Source of the DNA: a virus
Virus record (IMG/VR): IMGVR_UViG_3300031705_000002
Span: 1 to 64,000 of that record
Length of the DNA: 64,000 bases
Direction: 5' to 3' (one strand)
Part shown: piece after piece, positions 27,501 through 36,915 of the stretch
Layout of the letters: every line of letters starts with the position of its first letter
Position numbering within the stretch: the stretch's first letter is position 1
Notes under the pieces: generated by a model
What the model was told of the DNA's origin: nothing
The model's database searches: none
Seen by the model: the letters and a program-made list of their open reading frames with translations, nothing else
Made by a program: the position numbers and the translations under genes

Positions 27501-27853
27501 TAATCTGCGTATTTTATATTTCTTCTACCATCTTCAGTGGCAGTCCGAGTAGCTCTTCTAAGTGCTTCTAGCTCTCCAGAATCCAAATCATGTTCTGTCC
27601 TAGGAAATGCTTTACTTATAGAGTTTGGCACAGCCACATCCTCAGCAAGGCTTCTAACATTTAAAGGGATTGAATTGTACAGGGCTGTAACAGGATTAAG
27701 TTTACTTGCAAGGTTAGATGCCGGTCCCATTATACTATTTTTAAGCTTGAAGGATTCGTAGGCTTCCTTACTTTTAGGTCCCCAGTTTCCATCTGCTTCT
27801 ATTTTATATCCCTGTTCTTTTAATAAAGTCTGTAATTGTGTTATTTTGTCCAT
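24527..27853 (-). CDS. Virion cargo protein with N-terminal peptidoglycan-binding domain
   Basis: The zero-frame product has 1108 residues. Residues 3-40 match the PG_binding_1 fold (LQTLLKEQGY, then DGNWGPKSKEAYESF), a three-helix domain that binds peptidoglycan. The long middle is low-complexity, rich in Asn, Gly, Ser and Asp, with several GG-containing short repeats such as RTGGMDTYRNGG and NGGS. Near residues 660-760 is the segment with GATHEEGGID, a motif I associate with structural proteins of Bacteroidota phages. The C-terminal part is helical. A -1 frameshift at its last codons adds an M15 peptidase domain, so a minor longer form would combine binding and cutting of peptidoglycan. It starts with TAATG overlapping the muzzle gene stop. 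The likely role is as an ejected protein that opens the cell wall; this is inferred from domains and position. Confidence 0.8.
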   Translation of the reverse strand: MDKITQLQTLLKEQGYKIEADGNWGPKSKEAYESFKLKNSIMGPASNLASKLNPVTALYNSIPLNVRSLAEDVAVPNSISKAFPRTEHDLDSGELEALRRATRTATEDGRRNIKYADYKTHLNDDGTEYQTPTADVDPTSGNTWDMFKKTMSSEDYNAKTTYGRASIFIPPGTTDTLFIDQYNFNNAVSDDMSAADKASQFAKTSGAGYSTPRNIGTYWGSKNGEGKRTAVNISEKRTGGMDTYRNGGMKYYQNAGVDDSTLGDESDLYDNDIPQGYSSGQAVGGSYNTRSNTIQNSLYTPGDSQDLDAQKKQLLEDGPDSSAKEAEISRKNQMLSTGLDKGLELVGATEPNPIDMVSDRLISDQDAGTYKWWEVAGDVGTAVATGDYIGGIKDVAMKWKERNEIKSAKKMAQGKLETKTNTLANKSDLIDSQKRMQSGINFGQDFSSNIKKYEARTGGRGHYETGGPTQIAYEQFNRGVNKNTGAINQSMGANADGTRNNWNTSLYGGNRITPDSNVWEGEQYDANGEKLFMDGATTGVDSMESRMGLSGANMLNGKYTDPNYSASGRERSDYRKNRINNNNYRRDLFKTRQNEMKNNTSERVSQNNPDSKFNSKGTQDIMSSRDARRMEKFGNTKSGIGNFFSNIFKGKYGYQGNEMATGGRPLPGGEVVDLPSGAKKYIGATHEEGGIDKNSRTNVEDQETEEEILGKPYIFSSHLKNGGSSYAQQHEKILANGGTDEEKISLAVTQEKQAGRDPKKLFMKNGGSVRNKYSTGGALSGMTGAQRRQYFIDSYGYDAGANADWGDTVLSSPPGPGNSDNEITLPTNPESVFNSPAEESVATNKATEDITTNAKNESNKLTWDQQLSRLKKGLTMDNAVGLASMIPVAQAYKNAKNVDRVKLPGTAPEVTPEKLKYGNMDKERAQNERDYQKVVNFVQTQGGSLSDQMAAYSKKLDANADIGSAENEMNRGIDNQNAKAIFEAAKFNAQGDMQDVSNQMMIDDTNLASKSASEDALVDAMQVGAENLGVMNRDRKLQNASDRLSAAIDGGSGVLMREKYGKEDYENLVTAARTGDLDALKKLEEWSIELNAEMGQKDTNQKGTPRGK

Positions 27854-30800
27854 TATCTATTGTATTTGCGCATTGCCACAGAAGTGGAATACAAATTTAC
27901 GAAATTTTTATTGATATTGTCGTGTATAAGTCTAATTCCTAAGTAAGTATCTGTAAACTTACGTTGCTTAGTCCAAGGCTTCTCACTGTCTATGTACAAA
28001 GGATGTGTGAATATAGTATATGCACCACCTTTACCCCAGGTAGCTTCAAACATATCATGCACATCATTATTCCCTACAAAATCTAAACCTGTGTTATCAG
28101 CTCCTCCGGCAGTACCCTGCGATGTAGCCTCTAAAGTTTCAAGTAGATGTGAGGATATGTGCCCAGAAAATCCTGAAGTTATAGTAGATGTGTAAGCTTC
28201 TGTGTACCCATCAAGAGTAGTCTCATAAAGCCTGGCCATATCTCTAAACTTATTTATATTCCACATATGCCCTATCTTCCGGATGTTACGTAGATATTTC
28301 ACATCTATTACCCCAGAGTGTTGGGTATTGTTATATACGAAGAACTGTGTAAATCCATCCTTATCTAGTCGCTTATATCGTACTTGATTTAAGTTATAAA
28401 TATTTGGAACAGCTGCTTCAAAAACCTCCGTCTCATATTTAAAACTAGAAAAGACTTTAGAAACATCTCTTTCTTTGTTCTCTATAACCTCAATCTCAAA
28501 AGGTTGTGTAAAATTCGTAGTCACCGAAGAACCTCCATAAAATGATCCAGGAGCTTCTACAGAATTGTGAGCCCAAATAGTAAAGGACTCATCTGCGTCA
28601 TCTCCAATCCAAGGTCCCCCAACCCAAAATATAGAAGGAAAATCTTTCCAGTTGTAGAAGGAGTAAAAAGTTTTAGATGTATACGTATAGTGATGTGGTA
28701 GGTAATCATGTAAAGACCCCCAAGCATTCAGTTCTGGGTAGAATGAAATAGTCCATCCTACACGCTGCCATATCACATCTATTTCCATCTCAGGTTCAGG
28801 AACTACAATCACCTCTTCTTCATAAGTAGTAGCTCTTACAGGTCTAACCCCGAATTTAATCGACACATTCTGAGCCTCCACAGATGAATCAGAATCAACT
28901 ACTGTTGATGCGTGGGTTATAACCCCTGTAGATCCACCACCTTGCCCTAATTCCCCGTTAAATCCAGTGCTATCACCATTCTGATCTAACGTTTCTATTA
29001 AGAATACCCTAACCCCTTGAACACCCTCAGTGAAATCGCTAATCTCTCCTGTATACGGGTTTAAGTTAAACTCGTGCCCAACATCTGCGTTTTGTAATTC
29101 CGGATAGTCCGAAGTATTTAAAATTGTCACTTGGTGGTACACGTATCTTCTCCCATATGGGAAATGATTGACGAAGTCAGGAGTCGCGGAACCCTCATTC
29201 TCATAATCTCGTAGCGCGGAAAATCCAACAGTAGGCTCATACCTATCTGGCATACCTCCGGGCTCTGCAAGTGCAGCGATTGTATCCTCTGGGTCTGGCC
29301 CATATGAGTAATCCAGAGTTAAGCCAGACAAACGAAGTGATTCCCTACTTATATCTACACCAAAAAAGTACCCAGAGTTAACGCTGTTGTTGTTGGGATC
29401 GCCCCCCACCCCGTATTGACTATCATTGAATGATGATGTACCTAATATTATACCTCTAGTTTTATACCCATCAACCATAAAAGTAGAAATGGTATTTGTT
29501 ACATTAGGGGCAGCTACTGAACCTGTTGCAGTGTTTATGTGTTCTGCAGATATGAAATTTTCTGCTCCTTGTGCGTTACCGTTTAGGTCAGGATTTCTTG
29601 TACAGTTTTTCACAATGTACCCAGCCTCAGATAAAGACGGGTAGAACCATTGTACCTGCATATCTCCATCAGTATGGACATGCCTCCACGGAGTATTCAG
29701 ATTAACCGCATTAAAGATCATATCATAGCTACCATTTATAGGGTCTACACCAGCCGAAGAAAATCGTTCCTCTATATAGTCTCTAACAAGTAAAGTATTA
29801 GCCAGCCCTTCACCTAACCCTAATCCACATTCTGGGACAGCACTAATTGCACTACCCTCATCTGTATAGAATGACATTAAATCTATTCCAATACTTTCCC
29901 AATACGACGGACCAGATGTGTAGTACCCACCTAAAAGATCTGAAGTACTCAGACCTGCAGCATTGTGTTGCATCAAAGCTTGGAATAACCATGATGGTGC
30001 CTCATTGTGTCCGTATAGAGGTATAGGCGCTATATACTTCACAGTTTGAGAAAACGTCTCCCAGTTGTCATCTATAAGAACTGGTGTCCCCTCCCAAGGA
30101 GATTCTGAATACGAATCAGCATAACTTCCATCATCATGATTAGTTCCAGATAAGTATCTAACTACGTATAACTTCTTATCTCCTGTCGAGGATGGATCGC
30201 ATGACCAATAATTAGGAATAGAGTCACCACCTGCAGACACAGATGTTTCTGGGTAGAAATTTCTTATCATATCTACTAACGGAACCAATAGATCTGTAGT
30301 AGGTAACGCCCAATCTCCTACCTGTGAAAAGTCATCGTAGTGCTCCAAGGCCATGGTAGCAGCTGGGGAATAATCACCATTAACATTTAAAATTTCATCT
30401 GCCGTACTAATGTTTTGTGAAGCGTTTTGAGAGTACGTTAATTGACCTTGTAGGGTAGAGTTCTCAGACGCACTTATTGCGGGAACACTACTAGCATTTA
30501 TACCATTCCCCCATTCTGAGAAAGGTAAAAAATCTCCTACTGTACTAGGTAAATCTTCAGGTGACGTTAAGTATATAGTCCAAGAATTAGAAGCAGTTGC
30601 CTCTATTGCAAATATATGTCCGCCCTCATAAACATCTCCAATTTGTGGAAGAGTTCTAGTAGACATAGTAGAATTTATATCCGTTATAGAAACTGAAGAA
30701 GTAAAAGGTATCGCTACAGTCTGTAAAGCTTCTGAGTCAGAGCTAATAGTTCTAGTGTCTAGATAGAAGTCACCATCAGTTACTGTGAAACTCTCTTCAG

Positions 30801-33800
30801 GAACAGTTTTAAACTCTATATTATCTATAGAACCATTAAACCCTCCATGCGCATAGAACGCTAACTCAGGTTCTGCCCCTTTCCATGTGTCATCTATCGT
30901 ATATGTACCATCTTGGAATACTGATCGAACAGCACTTTCACCTGTCCCATAAAATACGGATACAGTACCCGCAGTACAATTCTGTACCGTGAATGTTAGA
31001 AGACGCCTATCGCCTATAGAAGATTGTGTATTTTGTGAGAAGTACCCATCAGATGTACCATCATTGGTAATCTTATAATCTCTTATACTCCAACCTGCAT
31101 CTAACTCCCATACCGGGTGGGCAACCCTTTGTAGGGAAGTGCCTGATAAGTATAGATCAGAAGTTGATATAGAAGTTCCATGTATTCGTAATTCATATAC
31201 CTTTGTCGTAGGAACACTGAAATTCTCGCTAACAGTTGTTAAGGTGCCTTCTACAGCATTAGTTGTAAGTATAGAGCCTACACCTACTACCTCTACTGTC
31301 ACCCCATTTGTTCCTTTCCATGTTAATTCAAACGTGTGTAGAACGCCTGTTTCAAGGGTAAAGTATTGATATATATACCCTTTAGTAGAGTAGTTAATCT
31401 TTAACTCGTTACTTGTCAAAGTACGTACAAGATCTGAAGATCCTAACCAGAAGAAAGAACTTGGAAAATTATCGCCGGCTGTGAAATCAGTATGAATAAA
31501 AGATGTATTCTCTACAAGTTCATTACCGTGTGAGAAATCTCCATTAGAGATTAAATTCATGGACGGCTTAAATAGTAAGCTGTACACATCTGTACTCTCA
31601 TTATATACAATCCCCCCAGGAATATTCCTACCTCCCTTACGTCGTAAGAAAGTACCACGATCTGTGAAAAGTAAAGCTCGTTTAGTTAATAGAATTCTTT
31701 GGTATTTCTCATCCCATACACTTACAAAACCTTTCCCAACTATAGGACTATCTTTATATGGAGAGGTTCTGAACCCCCACGCACTGATATACTGCTCGTC
31801 ATCCACTAAGGTCTGAGCGTAATCAAATTCTAAAGTACTAAACGAATCCTTATCGTTTGAAAGGTTATTGTAGAACCACTTTTCCATACCAAGATTACTG
31901 ATCTCAGTCATCTTATCCGTAGTCATGAATATCTTTTTATTCCTCTCATCAACAGAGAAATAGCCATACTTAGTAACAAGTGTAGAATACTGTGATTGTG
32001 TACCTCCATACCCGTGCTCTGTCTGTACTAGTTCATCCGGATCTTGTTGGAATATATCCCCACTACCAATGAACGCCTCTGACCCATCCTTCATAGCCAT
32101 AGTCTGCTTACCTTTTGTAACCAGTAAACTATCTTCCATGTGGATATATAAAAGGTTATTGAAAGTAGATAACTTCCATAACTCTCCTCTGTTCTTAGGC
32201 ATGTCCATCTGTTCTCGGGATAGATATATTCTAAAGTTATCTATTAGAGATGTACGACTAGCTTTTGTAGACCTTTGTATTCTAGTTGTGAATACAGAAG
32301 GAGCTGTAATTAAGTTAGGGAGTACAAATGCAGGACGCACATTATTTACTATCGAGTAGTCTGGATTGTATTTTATTTTGTCCTCCCCTGTAAAATCAAA
32401 CAGGTTTAAAAGATCAAAGTTTTTTCCATCCCTATCAACCAGTGCAACCTTTTGCATAGGCGATCCTGGGAAGTATGAAGTACTTACATCCTCTTCATGT
32501 CTAAAGTTTACATTATCTGTTGACTCAATTATAGAGTACAAAACACTAACTTGATCCGATGGAAGGTAGGTACTTATCCTAGGAGTAAGACTTTGTCTGA
32601 ACCCATACTTACATATGAATGTATCACCACCAAGTATAACAGTAGCATCCCCTGTAGGGCTATCATCTATATAGTCGTCACAATCTATCTCCACTACCTC
32701 ATACTCACAAGCACCATCATCTACCGTTGCGGTAGGATCATAGTTTAATGCACCAGAATCTGTACACCCAAACACAGTGTCATCAACTGGGGGAACTAGA
32801 AAATGCTGTCGTATACCTTTTAGCCTAGCATATCTAGGTGCTATATAAAGTTCTGAAAGATTTCTATATGGGTACAAGACGCTACTACTAGGAGTTAGAG
32901 ACATATCTCTAAAATTAGTATTCCCCGAAGTATCTCCAGGCTCTAAAATAGAATTACACACTGACGCCGCATTAGCCAACCCAGCGTTTTGATACCATCC
33001 GAATTGTGGGTGTACAGGGTGATTCTCTCCTCCTGACGAAGCATATTCAGTGTATCCTGTTAGGTTTATCGTTGGGTTATCCGGCCCATCCCCTGAAATC
33101 GCATGAGGGTGTGAATCATAAGTTGTCCCACATGATAGGGTAACACTAGACATAGGCCCCACCATACTAAAAGGTGTTATATATGCAACAGGACTTAAAT
33201 GTCCTGATCGTGCAGTATATGCATACACACCGAAGGGTGTGCCCAAATCAAGCCAAGACAGGTCTGTTAACCCGTCCCATATAGTTACTTGTTGTACTCC
33301 AATATAATTGTGATTTTTAATTGTAGATATACCAAGATTTACAGTATTAGCTACATAGGGAAATCCTGAGCCATCCCAATCAGGGACAACATCCATACTA
33401 AAGTAATCGGAAGCTACATCGTGAAAGTCAGAGCCCACTTGTAAGAATCCATCACTCCACCCACCTAGAGCAACCGAGTCAGGAACTACCCAATCCGTAT
33501 GCCCTGTTAAGGATAACGCCGTCCCACTACTATTGAATGCAGTTATACCTAAAAGTGCTGACGCAGGACTGTAGAAGTATGTATAATCTAGAGTTCCTGG
33601 ATCTCCTGAGACCTGTCCACTAGATAAGCCTTCTGAGTTATGTATATCTTCCTTTGTGAAAACCCAATAGGAAAATCCTTGATTCACAGGATCGTACTCA
33701 TGAGCGTATACTATACCTCCAGCTTCCGCAGAGTATTCTCCTATCTCAGGCATAGTAGACCTAAACTTGCCTTTCCCTTTCCTTCCAGGTAAAGATCTAC

Positions 33801-36800
33801 CACCAGACAGAGATCCTATCGCGTAGTCCCCTCCACCATCTTCGATGAAGTTCTCTAAGTTCTTTCCTTTTATTTCAAACCCTGTCCATATAAGATTTTG
33901 ACTGTCTACTGTGTTGTAAACGTCTGTTTTAAATGCTTCTAAGTTTACTGTGTATGTAGAAGATTGTACTCCCAGATAATCACTAGGATTATCAACCATA
34001 GGAATTACGTTGTTATTATCTCCATCGTTTATTTTAGGTAAGAATCCTGAATTATCCTCATTACCTGCAAGCCCTAAAGCTATATGGGTTTCTCCTCCTT
34101 GATTGTAAAGTTTATATCCAAATCCATGTCCAGAGGCATCTAAAATAGAATCACCATTAACATAAGTTTTACACCTTTCTTTTAATAGTTTATATCTATC
34201 TCTAAAGTTGAATGCATATGACTCTGCCACAAAGAATTTAGAGTTTATTATCTCTACATCACAAGGGTCATTACTATTCTCATGGTGAGCTCCAGGCCCT
34301 TTAAACGTGTGGTATGTTGTTACCCACTGTGTAGAGATATGTGTAGCCGGAGAAATACTTTTTTGAGTTCTAAGGAGTTCAAAATTATAAAACGCAAGCA
34401 TTTGATAGTCCCTCCCATTATCAGGAGAAGTTGCTGTTAGATAGGAATCATTATATGTGAGTGGAGTTTTTATCCAAAAGTTTTGTAGAATACCTTCAGT
34501 ACCGTCCGCATTTACTAAACACCCACCAAGCTGTCCTCTTACTTTATCATAAGGAGTTACTACTCCCTGGCCTAAAATTCTTTTATCCTCATGCTGTCTG
34601 TCCGCATAGTATATTCTAAACCCTTGAACTTTTTTAGCTATACTAGCTGGTATTTTTATATTATCTAATGTGAACCCTAAAATCCGAATAGAGTCTGAGG
34701 TAGTACCTCCAGAAACAATTGCCTCTGAAGCTCCTGCTGTAGGGCTACTATATATAGTACCCTCCATATTATCGTCATTGTAAAAATTTAAATCGTTTGG
34801 AAAATTTGAATCTGTTTGGTGATACCCATAATCAGTATGTGTACCACTAAACCCAGCTTCTCCTAGGAATCCCCCCATCTGGGATTGACTATGATCAAAT
34901 AAAGCCCACCCAGAATCTACATCTATTGCAATACATTCCGCTAAATATGTCCCTCCAGGATCTCCAAGCCAATTGGGTATTAGTAATGCGTCTACTTCCC
35001 ATGCAATTACATATGTAGACCCCACTACTAAACCTCCAACATTACTTACATGATATGCTTCATGTTCGTTGGAAAAATCATTGCTGTCAGGTCCTAATAA
35101 TGTACCATCTGCTAATACCCATACTATCTCAGTGTCCTCAATATTATTATTATTTGAGGCACCTCCAGAAATCTCAAATTCTATTTCCGGAAGTAGTATA
35201 GTCGCCGTAGTTATAGTAGACGTAGTACTGCCAGAGATAACTCTAAACGCTTCATTATCATTTTTAGGAAAACGGTGATGTCTTACCTGTGCGGCAGACC
35301 CATTTGGATTCTTGTATACATCAGAGCTGAATGCCTCTGTATTAGGGTAGGTCTCATGGGAGTTTTCCCAGTATTCCATATCGTTACTTCCGTCCTCTTC
35401 ACTGTAACTTTTAAAATGGTAACTTTTTACTTCTCCTAAATTATTTAAATTACCAGCATTGTATAACCCCGAATTTTCTAAGGGCCCTAACTCGGTTGAA
35501 ATACTTTCACGTCCGGGTATGTGATAGGCATATGACATGCTACCATCATTTAAAATAAAAGATATGTAAAAGGCATAAACCTCACCTCTTGTGTACCCTC
35601 TCTTTTTATATGCATTATACGGGTCTCTATATCCGTTTGATTTATCTGCTACAAGAGGAGGCATTTCTATAAAGCCATGCTCCAAGTTATCGGAGATTAA
35701 TGAGAACTCATCAAAATTAGAAACATCAATAATTTTAGGTCTAAGCTTAATATTCCCCGCACTCCTCTGGTACCCTACATCTAGATTTCTTGTTAGGTTA
35801 CCTAGGTATAAAACATTATCTAATTGTGTGATTGTCTTAACAGTGTCGTACGATACAGTATCTATCACAATCTCATCCACTGATGAACTTGTGTACCCCT
35901 CTGTACCAGAGAACGTTAGCTCAAAGTCTGGACCATTTAGTTCTATCTCTATATCATGCAGTTGAAAAGCAAATCTATTACCATCTAAATGTTGAATGAT
36001 AGCAGGTCTTATATAATCATAATCCGTATTGTAATCGGAGATATTCCAAACGATAGACTTACCTGTTTGTGTTCCGGGAGGTGCTCCATCATACCTTTCT
36101 ATTGGTAGTACACTTTCTATATCGTCAACGATAGATACAGGATTATCCACTACTACATAGTTAGTGGCAACTAAATCTTTATCTACATACGCTAAAGCTA
36201 AAGCATACGATCCCGACACTAGTCCTCCCCCAGAGATTACTTTCTGTAAATCTATCGTAGGAACTGGGCCTGCGTGTGGGAATAAGTTAAGTCTATCTAT
36301 AAAATTCTTATTAATAGAATTCGCAGGGTACTTACCATAAAGTTGTTCGTAAGAACCTGTATCTGCAACCGCCTCTTCCTGTCTAGTTATGTTTAACGAT
36401 CTTGGAGGATTAAAATTATCCGTCCAGTACACAACTAAATTCTCATTAGCATCAATTTTATATGTCCCTGATATAGGGTTCTTAGGAAGGAATTTTAAAC
36501 TTACATCTATGATTTTACAGTTCTGGCCTTCAATCTCTATTGTAGGAAAGTTTAATAGAGTTTTGTATAGTAGCTCCTGATTCTCTCCGCCTGAAGGGGA
36601 TAGCACACCTACTTCAGATCTTCCGTACTCTAAGGATTGAGATTCTGCAGGGTTAGCGGCAACAGAGAATACTACGATTCTATCATCAGTAATCTCTATG
36701 GTCCCTATAACTTTATACCCCTTGATAAAAGTGCCCGGACCACCACCAATCCTTTTAGCAGTTCTTCCAATAGGAGGACCTGCCTTATTACCTTCTTCGT

Positions 36801-36915
36801 TTCCAACTGTGCCATCTACTCTATTAACGACAGCATTTCTAGCATATCTCCACGACCCTTCAGGTTGATCAGAAGGAGAAGTGTCTCTTATAAGCCCTTT
36901 TATATATCTACTCAT
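27853..36915 (-). CDS. Muzzle / tail stabilisation protein, unusually large
   Basis: A 3020-residue protein. Residues 1-45 carry the signature of crAss-like muzzle (stabilisation) proteins: KGLIRDTSPSDQPEGSWRYA, then a VVNRVDG turn and GNEEGN. These proteins form the end of the short tail. The rest is mostly beta-rich with many Ser, Thr, Gly and aromatic residues, as expected for receptor-binding domains. Residue 1383 begins an adhesion repeat (GCTDSGALNYDPTATVDDG). Residues about 2090-2250 resemble the DUF1566 / Lcl C-terminal fold: GDVYEGGHIFAIE, GDWALPTTDLL and YWSCDP in order. As I recall, related muzzle proteins are much shorter, so insertions of surface-binding domains are likely. It starts with TAATG overlapping the ring protein gene and ends the same way at the cargo gene. 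Confidence 0.82.
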   Translation of the reverse strand: MSRYIKGLIRDTSPSDQPEGSWRYARNAVVNRVDGTVGNEEGNKAGPPIGRTAKRIGGGPGTFIKGYKVIGTIEITDDRIVVFSVAANPAESQSLEYGRSEVGVLSPSGGENQELLYKTLLNFPTIEIEGQNCKIIDVSLKFLPKNPISGTYKIDANENLVVYWTDNFNPPRSLNITRQEEAVADTGSYEQLYGKYPANSINKNFIDRLNLFPHAGPVPTIDLQKVISGGGLVSGSYALALAYVDKDLVATNYVVVDNPVSIVDDIESVLPIERYDGAPPGTQTGKSIVWNISDYNTDYDYIRPAIIQHLDGNRFAFQLHDIEIELNGPDFELTFSGTEGYTSSSVDEIVIDTVSYDTVKTITQLDNVLYLGNLTRNLDVGYQRSAGNIKLRPKIIDVSNFDEFSLISDNLEHGFIEMPPLVADKSNGYRDPYNAYKKRGYTRGEVYAFYISFILNDGSMSYAYHIPGRESISTELGPLENSGLYNAGNLNNLGEVKSYHFKSYSEEDGSNDMEYWENSHETYPNTEAFSSDVYKNPNGSAAQVRHHRFPKNDNEAFRVISGSTTSTITTATILLPEIEFEISGGASNNNNIEDTEIVWVLADGTLLGPDSNDFSNEHEAYHVSNVGGLVVGSTYVIAWEVDALLIPNWLGDPGGTYLAECIAIDVDSGWALFDHSQSQMGGFLGEAGFSGTHTDYGYHQTDSNFPNDLNFYNDDNMEGTIYSSPTAGASEAIVSGGTTSDSIRILGFTLDNIKIPASIAKKVQGFRIYYADRQHEDKRILGQGVVTPYDKVRGQLGGCLVNADGTEGILQNFWIKTPLTYNDSYLTATSPDNGRDYQMLAFYNFELLRTQKSISPATHISTQWVTTYHTFKGPGAHHENSNDPCDVEIINSKFFVAESYAFNFRDRYKLLKERCKTYVNGDSILDASGHGFGYKLYNQGGETHIALGLAGNEDNSGFLPKINDGDNNNVIPMVDNPSDYLGVQSSTYTVNLEAFKTDVYNTVDSQNLIWTGFEIKGKNLENFIEDGGGDYAIGSLSGGRSLPGRKGKGKFRSTMPEIGEYSAEAGGIVYAHEYDPVNQGFSYWVFTKEDIHNSEGLSSGQVSGDPGTLDYTYFYSPASALLGITAFNSSGTALSLTGHTDWVVPDSVALGGWSDGFLQVGSDFHDVASDYFSMDVVPDWDGSGFPYVANTVNLGISTIKNHNYIGVQQVTIWDGLTDLSWLDLGTPFGVYAYTARSGHLSPVAYITPFSMVGPMSSVTLSCGTTYDSHPHAISGDGPDNPTINLTGYTEYASSGGENHPVHPQFGWYQNAGLANAASVCNSILEPGDTSGNTNFRDMSLTPSSSVLYPYRNLSELYIAPRYARLKGIRQHFLVPPVDDTVFGCTDSGALNYDPTATVDDGACEYEVVEIDCDDYIDDSPTGDATVILGGDTFICKYGFRQSLTPRISTYLPSDQVSVLYSIIESTDNVNFRHEEDVSTSYFPGSPMQKVALVDRDGKNFDLLNLFDFTGEDKIKYNPDYSIVNNVRPAFVLPNLITAPSVFTTRIQRSTKASRTSLIDNFRIYLSREQMDMPKNRGELWKLSTFNNLLYIHMEDSLLVTKGKQTMAMKDGSEAFIGSGDIFQQDPDELVQTEHGYGGTQSQYSTLVTKYGYFSVDERNKKIFMTTDKMTEISNLGMEKWFYNNLSNDKDSFSTLEFDYAQTLVDDEQYISAWGFRTSPYKDSPIVGKGFVSVWDEKYQRILLTKRALLFTDRGTFLRRKGGRNIPGGIVYNESTDVYSLLFKPSMNLISNGDFSHGNELVENTSFIHTDFTAGDNFPSSFFWLGSSDLVRTLTSNELKINYSTKGYIYQYFTLETGVLHTFELTWKGTNGVTVEVVGVGSILTTNAVEGTLTTVSENFSVPTTKVYELRIHGTSISTSDLYLSGTSLQRVAHPVWELDAGWSIRDYKITNDGTSDGYFSQNTQSSIGDRRLLTFTVQNCTAGTVSVFYGTGESAVRSVFQDGTYTIDDTWKGAEPELAFYAHGGFNGSIDNIEFKTVPEESFTVTDGDFYLDTRTISSDSEALQTVAIPFTSSVSITDINSTMSTRTLPQIGDVYEGGHIFAIEATASNSWTIYLTSPEDLPSTVGDFLPFSEWGNGINASSVPAISASENSTLQGQLTYSQNASQNISTADEILNVNGDYSPAATMALEHYDDFSQVGDWALPTTDLLVPLVDMIRNFYPETSVSAGGDSIPNYWSCDPSSTGDKKLYVVRYLSGTNHDDGSYADSYSESPWEGTPVLIDDNWETFSQTVKYIAPIPLYGHNEAPSWLFQALMQHNAAGLSTSDLLGGYYTSGPSYWESIGIDLMSFYTDEGSAISAVPECGLGLGEGLANTLLVRDYIEERFSSAGVDPINGSYDMIFNAVNLNTPWRHVHTDGDMQVQWFYPSLSEAGYIVKNCTRNPDLNGNAQGAENFISAEHINTATGSVAAPNVTNTISTFMVDGYKTRGIILGTSSFNDSQYGVGGDPNNNSVNSGYFFGVDISRESLRLSGLTLDYSYGPDPEDTIAALAEPGGMPDRYEPTVGFSALRDYENEGSATPDFVNHFPYGRRYVYHQVTILNTSDYPELQNADVGHEFNLNPYTGEISDFTEGVQGVRVFLIETLDQNGDSTGFNGELGQGGGSTGVITHASTVVDSDSSVEAQNVSIKFGVRPVRATTYEEEVIVVPEPEMEIDVIWQRVGWTISFYPELNAWGSLHDYLPHHYTYTSKTFYSFYNWKDFPSIFWVGGPWIGDDADESFTIWAHNSVEAPGSFYGGSSVTTNFTQPFEIEVIENKERDVSKVFSSFKYETEVFEAAVPNIYNLNQVRYKRLDKDGFTQFFVYNNTQHSGVIDVKYLRNIRKIGHMWNINKFRDMARLYETTLDGYTEAYTSTITSGFSGHISSHLLETLEATSQGTAGGADNTGLDFVGNNDVHDMFEATWGKGGAYTIFTHPLYIDSEKPWTKQRKFTDTYLGIRLIHDNINKNFVNLYSTSVAMRKYNR

